The position numbers and the translations under genes were made by a program. A stretch of 55,715 nt of DNA, taken from NCBI GenBank assembly GCA_964421565.1, contig CAYQXJ010000018.1, forward strand, positions 1 through 55,715, written 5' to 3'. This DNA comes from CAYQXJ01 sp964421565 (lineage in GTDB: Bacteria; Planctomycetota; Brocadiia; SM23-32). Under the pieces are notes generated by a model. The model was not told where the DNA came from, did no database searches, and worked only from the letters and a program-made list of their open reading frames with translations. Shown here in pieces: positions 25,840-32,782 of the stretch (position 1 is its first letter; each line of letters opens with the position of its first letter).

Positions 25840-27045
25840 TCAGCTCTGTTCGAGTTGGACAACTACGGCGGCTTCGTCGCTTTCGGCACCCCGCTGTCGC
25901 GCCATCAGCCATCTCAGTTGATTCTCTACACCTTCGCCGAACGGTGTCATTTCTCGTCTTCGGACAAGGTACTCATTCATCCTGCTCAGATCGTACGTGA
26001 ACGCTGTCTCCGGCTCCGCCGGCAGTTGCTCGATGTCATACTCATGTTCGGTGCCGCGGATGCGGTTCAGGGATTCGGCCACGGTGCGTAGCAGTTCGTC
26101 CTCGCGCATGTAGCCCTCTTGCGAGGCAACGGTGAAGACGGGGTTCTGGTCGTCGGGCAGGCGCAACCCGGCCGCCCGGACGAAGGAGATGAAGATGTCT
26201 CCCAGGTATGCCGGCACCAGCCTCTTGAAGGGCTGCCTGACGTCCAGGCGGTCGCCTGGATCGGCACTCAGAAGGCGTTGACACGCTTCACCCACGGCCT
26301 GTGTGGACTCGTCGCCCGGGCCATACACGTTGCTGAGTCGCAGGACTACGCCACCGTCGTTGAGAACGAACCGCTCCGCAAGCAGCTTCGTCAGGCAGTA
26401 GATGTGATAGGTGTCACTGTCGTATATCTTCGGCTCAAACGGTGGCGGCAGCCTGTCATGGATGCGCTGCACTGCCTGCGGCGCCTCGTCGAAACTCGCC
26501 TGCCCGTCAGTGATGGCTGCGATCAGTTGATCGTACTGCTCGCCGGCCGCGTCGATCCAGTCGACGAAGTCGCCCCTGAACTCGTAATCATCTGCCCGTA
26601 TGCGGCCTGTGTAGTCCCCTGCGAAGTACACGCTGTGCGAAGAGGTGAACACCAGGGGTATTCCCTTGCTCGCGCAGAGCTTGCGCACTACGCCGGCGGC
26701 GAGGCTGTTGGTGAGGTAAACGTCGAGCATGGAGGGCAGAGGCGTATTGGCGAGCCACGCGGCGAGATGAAACACGACATCCGCCTCGCCCACGATCTCA
26801 TTCAGAACCCGCAGGTCGTTGATGTCGCCCTCCACAACGTTGAGCCGGTCAGCCTGGGGGATACGATAGGCCCGGGGGCTTCCGGGCCGGCAGGTGGTGT
26901 TGATCCGACCGACGGCGGGAAACTGGGCCAGCAGGACCTTGATGAACTGGCTGCCGACGGTTCCCGTGCCACCCGTGACGCTCACGTTGTCGAAGGGGAA
27001 GACTGTCCGACCATAGGCGGGTGCTTTGTCTTCGGCGTGCTGCAT
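25840..27045 (-). CDS. NAD-dependent epimerase/dehydratase, extended SDR (401 aa)
   Basis: Extended short-chain dehydrogenase. The Rossmann motif VSVTGGTGTVGSQFIKVLL is preceded by 22 residues, the acidic VEGDIND is in place, and VFHLAAWLANTPLPSML follows. The catalytic Tyr and Lys are in YHIYCLTKLLAERF, then VVLRLSNVYGPGDES. It reads as a sugar epimerase, dehydratase or dehydrogenase; its neighbours (racemase fold and OtnK-type kinase) recall the DenD D-erythronate dehydrogenase, but it is longer than DenD, so function is an inference. AGGT lies near the ATG, and a promoter candidate lies at 27100-27127. Confidence 0.88.
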   Translation of the reverse strand: MQHAEDKAPAYGRTVFPFDNVSVTGGTGTVGSQFIKVLLAQFPAVGRINTTCRPGSPRAYRIPQADRLNVVEGDINDLRVLNEIVGEADVVFHLAAWLANTPLPSMLDVYLTNSLAAGVVRKLCASKGIPLVFTSSHSVYFAGDYTGRIRADDYEFRGDFVDWIDAAGEQYDQLIAAITDGQASFDEAPQAVQRIHDRLPPPFEPKIYDSDTYHIYCLTKLLAERFVLNDGGVVLRLSNVYGPGDESTQAVGEACQRLLSADPGDRLDVRQPFKRLVPAYLGDIFISFVRAAGLRLPDDQNPVFTVASQEGYMREDELLRTVAESLNRIRGTEHEYDIEQLPAEPETAFTYDLSRMNEYLVRRREMTPFGEGVENQLRWLMARQRGAESDEAAVVVQLEQS

Positions 27046-27099
27046 GGTCTCTACCTGAAGCGAAACGCGGCTAATCCGATGGTTGAGATACCAGCAGAC

Positions 27100-27127
27100 A
27101 GTATAGCGCCGAGGTTAAGCCCCGCAA
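27100..27127 (-). promoter_or_regulatory. Likely promoter of SDR-racemase-kinase operon
   Basis: Minus-strand TTGCGG, 16 bases, TATACT (5 of 6 in the -10), 55 bases before the ATG at 27045. Confidence 0.45.
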
Positions 27128-27177
27128 AGCGCGGAGGCCCGTACACAGGGGCAGCAGGCCCGCAACCCCCCGGCGTG

Positions 27178-28698
27178 CTACTTCAGGCGAACGGCCTCTT
27201 CCATTTCGAGCCCCGTGTCGTAGTCGAGCTGGCGCGGCTCGTAGTCCTCTTCCTCGCGCTGACGGGTCATGCCCGTATAGCGCCACGTGGCCCTGGCGGC
27301 GTCCTGGCGCCACGGACGGCGCTCCCAGTAGTAGCCGCGGAACGGGTCACGCGTCTCGTTCATCCAGTTGAGCAGCCGATCGTGCAACGCGTCGCGCGCC
27401 TGCGCATGGTCGGGCGAGTTGATGAGGTTGGTCACCTCGCATGGGTCAGTCTCGAGGTCGTACAACTCGTCCGAGGTGAGCAGGTTCACGGTGAGTTTAT
27501 AGCGGCCGTCGCAGATGGAGCGCAGGGGCTGAAAGCCACCGAACCCGTCGTGGTCTGTCTCGTAGCGACCGAACTCGATGAAGCAAGCGTCCCGTTGCGT
27601 CGCGGTGGGTTCAGCGAATGTGGGCAGCTGGCTCACCCCCTCCAGCATCGGCGGTTGAGGCAGCCCGAAGGCGTCCAGAACGCTGCAGGTGATGTCCACG
27701 TGAGAGAAGATGCTGTCGCTTACGGCTCCCTGGGGCGCGTGGCCGGGCCAGCGCACCAGCAGTGGCACGCGCACGATCTCCTCGTAGGTGGCCGGCCCCT
27801 TGTTGTTGATGCCGTGGCTGTGCAGGGCATCGCCGTGGTCGGACGTGTATATGACAAGGGCCTGCGGGCAACGGCTCTCGATGGCCTCGAGAACCCTTCC
27901 TATCTCGTGGTCGGCGAACGTGTTGCAGCCGAAGTAGTCGGCCCGCCGAATGCGCAGTTCGTCGGCCTTCTGCTCCGAGTAGGGTTCGCCCCGCCAGACC
28001 CGTTGATGCGCGGGCTTGTCCTGAAGAGAGTCCCAGATGCCGGGGTCCTTGGGGAACTCGAAATCGCGGTACATCTCGCTGTAGCGCTGCGGCGCGAGGA
28101 AGGGGCCGTGCGGCTCGTCGTACGACACCACGAGGAAGAAGTCCTGCTCACCGAAGCGGTCCAGGAAGTCGACCGCGCGGTTCGAACAGCGATGGGCGAA
28201 GGTGAAGCTCTCCTCTATCGGCTCCGTCCACCGTGAGGGGGGCATGCGCGAGATGCGGCGCTCCCGGGGGGTCAACTCCTCCAGGTAGTTGCGCATGTCG
28301 TACCAGTAGTCGGGGTCCCATCCGTCGGGGCAACGGCCGAGCCCGAAGTAATCGCCCCCGTCAAGGTGCCACTTGCCGATGTAGGCGGCGTGGACTGCAT
28401 TGTCGCGCAGGCGCTGGCCGACGGTCTTCACGTTGTCGCCCAGGGGCATGGAGTTGGCCCATGACCCGTTGGTGTGGGGGAATGTGCCGGTGAAGATGGC
28501 GGACCGGGCCGGCCCGCAGACGGGCTGGCAGTTGTAAGCGCGGTTGAAACGCACGCCGCCCTCGGCCAGGCGGTCGAGGTTCGGCGTCAGCAGGCCCGTG
28601 TTGCGATAGCAACCCAGCATGTCCCAGCGCTGGGTGTCGGTCATGATCAGCACGACCTGGCGCGGGGCGCAAACATGGCTTGACTCGTCAGTCGGCAT
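27178..28698 (-). CDS. Type I sulfatase (506 aa)
   Basis: Fourth sulfatase in the window. PRQVVLIMTDTQRWDMLGCY (metal Asp21) leads to the formylglycine motif CGPAR with Cys61, then AIFTGTFPHTNGSWANS. SDHGDALHSHG is the DHG metal motif in the second half. C-terminal features include DELYDLETDPCEVTNL. No signal peptide. The tail after residue 470 (Arg/Glu/Tyr-rich) is longer than usual. It lies downstream of the methyltransferase gene and upstream of the SDR gene, all leftward, with its own promoter candidate. Confidence 0.95.
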   Translation of the reverse strand: MPTDESSHVCAPRQVVLIMTDTQRWDMLGCYRNTGLLTPNLDRLAEGGVRFNRAYNCQPVCGPARSAIFTGTFPHTNGSWANSMPLGDNVKTVGQRLRDNAVHAAYIGKWHLDGGDYFGLGRCPDGWDPDYWYDMRNYLEELTPRERRISRMPPSRWTEPIEESFTFAHRCSNRAVDFLDRFGEQDFFLVVSYDEPHGPFLAPQRYSEMYRDFEFPKDPGIWDSLQDKPAHQRVWRGEPYSEQKADELRIRRADYFGCNTFADHEIGRVLEAIESRCPQALVIYTSDHGDALHSHGINNKGPATYEEIVRVPLLVRWPGHAPQGAVSDSIFSHVDITCSVLDAFGLPQPPMLEGVSQLPTFAEPTATQRDACFIEFGRYETDHDGFGGFQPLRSICDGRYKLTVNLLTSDELYDLETDPCEVTNLINSPDHAQARDALHDRLLNWMNETRDPFRGYYWERRPWRQDAARATWRYTGMTRQREEEDYEPRQLDYDTGLEMEEAVRLK

Positions 28699-28738
28699 CG
28701 CTTCTGCTCTCGTGGAAGCCTGAGTGGGTCAAAGGGAG

Positions 28739-28767
28739 AGTGTAGCGGCGCTTGCCGCTGCAATCAA
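28739..28767 (-). promoter_or_regulatory. Likely promoter of sulfatase, with a dyad in the spacer
   Basis: Minus-strand TTGATT (4 of 6), 17 bases, TACACT (4 of 6), about 40 bases before the ATG at 28698. The spacer holds a perfect six-base dyad, AGCGGC-GCTT-GCCGCT at 28744-28759, that might be an operator or the end hairpin of the upstream gene. Confidence 0.45.
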
Positions 28768-28796
28768 CGCGTGGCGCCAGCCGCAGCGCTGCCCGC

Positions 28797-29579
28797 TCAC
28801 CGCATAGCCTGCAGGTAGTTCATGCAGAACTCGTCCCTGCCCGCCAGTGCCTCGGCGGCGAGCACGGAGTCCATCATCCCGCTGGCAGTGGGGTCGATGA
28901 TGGCGCTGTCCAGGCCAGCCATCACCAGTGCGGCGAGGTAGATGCGGTTCAGCAGACCGCGCCTGGGCAGGCCGAAGCTGATGTTGGAGAGGCCGCACGT
29001 GGTGTGGACACCGGGGTAGGCGCCCATGATACGCTCTACCGCCTCCAGCACGGCCAGCCCCTGCTCGGGGCTGGTGCTGACCGGCTGCACGCAAGGGTCG
29101 ATGTAGAGCCTCTCCCTCGGCACACCGGCCGACTCAGCCGCTTCCACAAGACGGCCGGCGATCTGCACACGCTCATCCGTGGTCTTCGGCAGGCCCTTCT
29201 CATCCATCGTCAGGGCTATCAGGCGGGCCCCGTGCTTCGCCGCCAGCGGCAGCACAGCCTGCGGGCGCCCTTCCTCCAGCGTAACGGAGTTCACCATGAC
29301 GGCATCCCCTTCGATCAGCTCCAGCCCGGCCTCAAGCGCCTGCGGGTTGGCTGAGTCGAGACAGATCGGCCTGTCGGTGCTCTGCTGCACGACGCCGACG
29401 GCCCAGGCGAGCAGTTCGGCTTCCTGAGCGGGATTGCTGGCGGCGTTGACGTCGATGAAGTCGGCGCCGACTTCGGCCTGTCTTCGGGCCTCCTCGGCGA
29501 TGAGCGCCGAGTCGCGTTCCTTGAGCGCCCGGGCAATGCGAGAGCGCGTGGCGTTGATCCTCTCCGCGATGACAAGCAT
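28797..29579 (-). CDS. Methyltetrahydrofolate:corrinoid methyltransferase-like (260 aa)
   Basis: Pterin-binding TIM barrel related to dihydropteroate synthase. MLVIAERINATRSRIAR, GADFIDVNAASNP, ICLDSANPQALEAGL, GDAVMVNSVTLEEG and RLYIDPCVQPVSTSPEQG match the AcsE/MeTr-type enzymes that move a methyl group from methyl-THF to a corrinoid protein, or the reverse. Length 260 is normal for a stand-alone MeTr. No corrinoid protein, reactivator or acsCD gene is nearby. AGGAGAG lies six bases before the ATG; promoter candidate at 29642-29670. An AcsE in acetyl-CoA synthesis or an O-demethylase partner are both possible. Confidence 0.88.
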   Translation of the reverse strand: MLVIAERINATRSRIARALKERDSALIAEEARRQAEVGADFIDVNAASNPAQEAELLAWAVGVVQQSTDRPICLDSANPQALEAGLELIEGDAVMVNSVTLEEGRPQAVLPLAAKHGARLIALTMDEKGLPKTTDERVQIAGRLVEAAESAGVPRERLYIDPCVQPVSTSPEQGLAVLEAVERIMGAYPGVHTTCGLSNISFGLPRRGLLNRIYLAALVMAGLDSAIIDPTASGMMDSVLAAEALAGRDEFCMNYLQAMR

Positions 29580-29641
29580 GGAACTCTCCTACTGAGCACG
29601 ACCGGATTACGCCGAAGTGCGGCGCGGACCAGAGCGTGCGT

Positions 29642-29670
29642 AGCATAAGCGTCGGCAAAAGGCGATTCAA
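29642..29670 (-). promoter_or_regulatory. Likely promoter of methyltransferase gene
   Basis: Minus-strand TTGAAT (4 of 6), 17 bases, TATGCT (4 of 6), 62 bases before the ATG at 29579. Confidence 0.45.
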
Positions 29671-29777
29671 GAGACCATCGTTTCGCCGCGACATGCCGGG
29701 CGCGGCGCGGGGTGGCCCTGTGCAGGTTCGTTTGCGACCTGCCGGTGGTTATGGTACTGTACGCTTTGGCCTGCCTG

Positions 29778-29806
29778 TTGCTTGTGCATGGTCACGCCAG
29801 TACGCT
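29778..29806 (+). promoter_or_regulatory. Possible promoter of the SRP RNA
   Basis: TTGCTT, 17 bases, TACGCT. Hexamer matches are weak (3 of 6 each), but position is right: start would fall at about 29813, five bases before the RNA's terminal stem. The ten bases GTACGCTTTG occur twice, at 29759-29768 and 29800-29809; the second copy includes this -10. Confidence 0.35.
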
Positions 29807-29817
29807 TTGAGCAGTTC

Positions 29818-30087
29818 GGGCCGTGCTAAGCGGGGCGCTAGCGGTGCCCTGTAACCTGCAAACCGCTCAGCAGGGCTGACCACTGCTTGAGGGGAACTCC
29901 TTGCGGAGCGAAGGGCCGTCCCCGGCGGCGCCGACGGACGGGTCCCATGGAGCCGTGCGACCGCGAACCTGGTCAGGGGCGGAAGCCAGCAGCCATAAGC
30001 GGTACGCCGACTTGCCGTGGGGTGGCTCGTCCTGAGTCGCCAGACGGCTACTGCCCGCAAGCCGTCCCCGATTGCAGCGCACGGCCC
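29818..30087 (+). ncRNA. ffs: SRP RNA, long bacterial type with Alu domain (4.5S/6S-like)
   Basis: RNA of the signal recognition particle, which binds Ffh and pauses translation. The core hairpin is diagnostic: TCAGG, stem GGC, tetraloop GGAA, stem GCC, then AGCAG at 29973-29992, the Ffh-binding symmetric loop. The 5' part closely matches the Bacillus long SRP RNA Alu domain (GCCGTGCTAAGCGGGG, TAGCGGTGCCCTGTAACCTG). The ends pair perfectly: GGGCCGTGC at 29818-29826 with GCACGGCCC at 30079-30087, followed by CTTTT. dnaX begins 57 bases later, the same synteny as scr-dnaX in Firmicutes. The 29580-29817 stretch ahead holds only promoters. Ends are approximate. Confidence 0.92.
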
Positions 30088-30143
30088 GATCTTTTGCATT
30101 GTCTGCGGGCACACATCCTCCCGGTTCTCTTGAGAGACTGCCC

Positions 30144-31664
30144 ATGTACGTCGTATTCGCGCGCAAGTACCGCCCGGAGCGATTCGACGGAGTGGTCGGG
30201 CAGAAGCACATAACCCGCGCGCTGCAGAACGCCGTTCGCACCGGCCGCGTGGCGCACGCCTACCTGTTCTGCGGCTCCCGGGGCGTCGGCAAGACGACAG
30301 CGGCCCGACTGCTCGCCAAGGCGCTCAACTGCGAGCAGGGGCCGACTCCGCAGCCCTGTTGCTCGTGCGAAAGCTGCCGCCGTATCGCGCTCGGCAACGA
30401 CCTGGATGTGATGGAGATCGACGGCGCCTCCAACCGCGGAATCGACCAAGTTCGCGAACTGCGACAGAACGTCGGCCTCGCTCCCGCTCACGGCCGGTTC
30501 AAGATTTACTACATCGACGAAGTGCATATGCTCACCGAGCCGGCCTTCAACGCACTGCTGAAGACGCTGGAGGAGCCGCCCGCACACGTCAAGTTCATCT
30601 TCTCCACCACTGACCCGCAGAAGCTGCCGGAGACGGTGAAGAGCCGATGCCAGCGATTCGATTTCCGGCGCATTGGCGACGCTGACATCTCCGCCCATTT
30701 GCAGGAGATCTGCACGAAGGAGGGCTTACGGGTCGAAGAAGGCGGGTTGGCCGCGATCGCCCGTTCGGCCCGTGGCAGCCTGCGAGACGCGTTGGGCGCT
30801 CTGGACCAGTTGGCGGCCTTCGGTGAGGAAGTGACGCTGCAGGACGTACACGCGGTGTTGGGCACGGTGGAGGAGAGCCGCCTGTCCCGCATAACGGAGG
30901 CGTTGGCAGCGGAGGACACGTCTGCGGCACTCGAAGCCACCGACGAGCTGCTGTTCAGCGGCACAGACGTGGCGGACTTCGCGGACCAGTTCAGCCAGTA
31001 TCTGCGCGACCTGCTGGTGGCGCGCTGCGCCGGGGCGGATTCGCCCATGCTCGCCGGGGCCGTTGCCGATGAGGAAACCCTCAGCGCCCAGGCCGCCCTC
31101 TTTACCCCAGAGCAGTTGACCTACATGATACAGGTGCTGCGGGAGGCGAAGCTGCGCGCCCGCCGCGACAGCACGGGTCGCATCGCGATGGAGCTCGCCG
31201 TGGTGAAGCTGAGCCGCATGTCAGCCATGGCACCGGTGGCCGAGGCACTGGCGGCATTGCAGCAGAGCAGCGAGGCGGCCGGCGGGGCCGTGGGCGATAA
31301 GTCGCAAGGGGAAGACTCAGAACAGCAGGGCTCCACCGACGACCAGGCCCCGACGGCGGGGCGCCTGCGCCGGATGAAAGAGAGGCTGAACAACCGTAAA
31401 CCACGCCCTAAGAGCGGGGGGCCCCCCAGCCCCCCACCCGTCCGAGCCGAGGAGGTGCCGGAAGGGATGACCGATACGAAGTACCGCCAGTTGCTGAACA
31501 GCGCACCCGAGCCGGATGTGGCACGGGACGCCGTGCAGGACAAAGGGCTGCTGAAAGCATTCATTGAGGCCGATCGCGCCCTGGGGCTCGACCCCTTGAA
31601 GGTCGAGCGCCTGACGACGGCACCCGATGAACAGATGGAAGAGCCAGAACAAGAGAACACGTGA
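30144..31664 (+). CDS. dnaX: DNA polymerase III subunits gamma/tau (506 aa)
   Basis: Clamp-loader ATPase. Residues 1-370: FARKYRPERFDGVVGQ, Walker A GSRGVGKTT (44-52), zinc cysteines Cys63, Cys72, Cys75 and Cys78, IYYIDEVHML (Walker B), NALLKTLEEPP, and the sensor FSTTDPQKLPETVKSRCQRF. After about residue 400 a charged, Pro-rich linker leads to a short C-terminal domain (KGLLKAFIEADRALGLDP). Start ATG 30144; the upstream frame overlaps the SRP RNA. A G6C6 tract at 31416-31427 lies in the linker. Head of the dnaX-ybaB-recR operon. Confidence 0.96.
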   Translation: MYVVFARKYRPERFDGVVGQKHITRALQNAVRTGRVAHAYLFCGSRGVGKTTAARLLAKALNCEQGPTPQPCCSCESCRRIALGNDLDVMEIDGASNRGIDQVRELRQNVGLAPAHGRFKIYYIDEVHMLTEPAFNALLKTLEEPPAHVKFIFSTTDPQKLPETVKSRCQRFDFRRIGDADISAHLQEICTKEGLRVEEGGLAAIARSARGSLRDALGALDQLAAFGEEVTLQDVHAVLGTVEESRLSRITEALAAEDTSAALEATDELLFSGTDVADFADQFSQYLRDLLVARCAGADSPMLAGAVADEETLSAQAALFTPEQLTYMIQVLREAKLRARRDSTGRIAMELAVVKLSRMSAMAPVAEALAALQQSSEAAGGAVGDKSQGEDSEQQGSTDDQAPTAGRLRRMKERLNNRKPRPKSGGPPSPPPVRAEEVPEGMTDTKYRQLLNSAPEPDVARDAVQDKGLLKAFIEADRALGLDPLKVERLTTAPDEQMEEPEQENT

Positions 31665-31700
31665 AGCACCGAACCAGAGAGCACCCGAAAGGATAGCCAG

Positions 31701-32051
31701 ATGCGGGGAATCGGTGGATTCGACGACCTGGGCGGCCTGATGAAACAGGCCCAGAAACAACTGAAGGACATGCAACGCCGAATGCAGCAAGTGGAGGAAG
31801 ACCTGCGGGACCGCGCCGTGGAAGGCAGCGCGGGCGGCGGCATGGTCAAGGTCGTGTTCAACGGCCTCCAGGAGCCGCTTGATGTCAGAATAGAGAGAGA
31901 AATCCTCGAAGACGAAAGCCCGGAGTTCGTGCAGGAGATGATACTGGCCGCGATCCGCCAGGGCCTGCAGAAGTCAAAAGAACTCGAGGAGTCCGAACGG
32001 GGCAAGATAGCAGGCGGGCTGAACGTCCCCGGACTGGAAGGACTGCTGTAG
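31701..32051 (+). CDS. ybaB: YbaB/EbfC nucleoid-associated protein (116 aa)
   Basis: Small dimeric DNA-binding protein with an alpha-beta-beta-beta-alpha fold. Hallmarks: GLMKQAQKQLKDMQRRMQQV coil-forming helix, VEGSAGGGMVKVVFNGLQEP, and a second helix in EFVQEMILAAIRQGLQKSKE. It lies between dnaX (36 bases) and recR, as in most bacteria. Role: nucleoid organisation, possibly helping RecR/DnaX. The usual length is about 105. Confidence 0.95.
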   Translation: MRGIGGFDDLGGLMKQAQKQLKDMQRRMQQVEEDLRDRAVEGSAGGGMVKVVFNGLQEPLDVRIEREILEDESPEFVQEMILAAIRQGLQKSKELEESERGKIAGGLNVPGLEGLL

Positions 32052-32126
32052 CTGGTTGCCGCCGGTCTGCCCCGGCGGGTACAATACCGACCGTGAAGAA
32101 CGGGCCGATCAGACGACGAGGGGGCC

Positions 32127-32735
32127 GTGGCAAAAGGGTATACAGAGTCGATCACACGGCTGATGGAGCTGCTTACACACATGCCCGGCGTGGGCGATAA
32201 GACCGCAGAGCGGCTGGCCTATCACCTGCTGAGGCTGCCGGAACAGGAGGCACTCGCCCTCGCCGATGCCATCCGCGAAGTGAAAAAGCGCGTCAAGCAG
32301 TGTTCGACGTGCTTCCAATTCGCAGAATCCGACCCCTGCGCCATCTGTCAGAACCCCCGCCGGGACCGGTCCGTCATTTGCGTGGTGGAAGAGGCGACCG
32401 ACGCGGTCTCAATCGAGCAAAGCGGGCGCTACAATGGCCTCTACCATGTGCTCGGAGGGCGGCTGGCGCCGTTGGAGGGGATCGAGCCGGAAGACCTGAC
32501 TGTCGACCGCCTTATGGAGCGCCTGCGCGAAGGAGAGGCGACGGAAGTCATCCTGGCTACAAACCCGGACATGGAGGGTGAAGCGACGGCCCTGTTCGTG
32601 TGTGAAGCGCTGGAGGGGCTGTCCGTGAAAGTGACACGCCTGGCCCGGGGCGTGCCCAGCGGCAGCCACCTGGAGTACGCCAACGCTTCCATACTGGCGG
32701 ACGCCCTGGAAGGGCGCCGCGAGATGAAGAAGTAG
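32127..32735 (+). CDS. recR: Recombination mediator RecR (202 aa)
   Basis: Ring-forming partner of RecO and RecF in gap repair. It has the helix-hairpin-helix (LMELLTHMPGVGDKTAERLA), a four-Cys zinc finger (Cys59, Cys62, Cys71 and Cys74), a Toprim domain (ICVVEEATDAVSIEQSGRY, LATNPDMEGEATALF) and a C-terminal Walker-like VTRLARGVPSGSHLEYAN. GTG start 32127 with GAGGGGG closely upstream. Length normal. Third protein gene of the SRP RNA-dnaX-ybaB-recR block. Confidence 0.97.
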   Translation: MAKGYTESITRLMELLTHMPGVGDKTAERLAYHLLRLPEQEALALADAIREVKKRVKQCSTCFQFAESDPCAICQNPRRDRSVICVVEEATDAVSIEQSGRYNGLYHVLGGRLAPLEGIEPEDLTVDRLMERLREGEATEVILATNPDMEGEATALFVCEALEGLSVKVTRLARGVPSGSHLEYANASILADALEGRREMKK

Positions 32736-32782
32736 AACCTAGAAGTAGAACCTGTTGATTGGGAAGGACGTGTGAGTCCGCC

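Noticed and set aside
26119..28236. A 705-codon plus-strand frame
   Set aside because: Opposite the SDR and sulfatase genes, crosses their intergenic region, and carries no domain.
32736..32782. Sigma-54 (-24/-12) promoters near rpoN or elsewhere
   Set aside because: A visual search for TGGCAC with a TTGC-type -12 gave only hits inside coding sequence with poor spacing.
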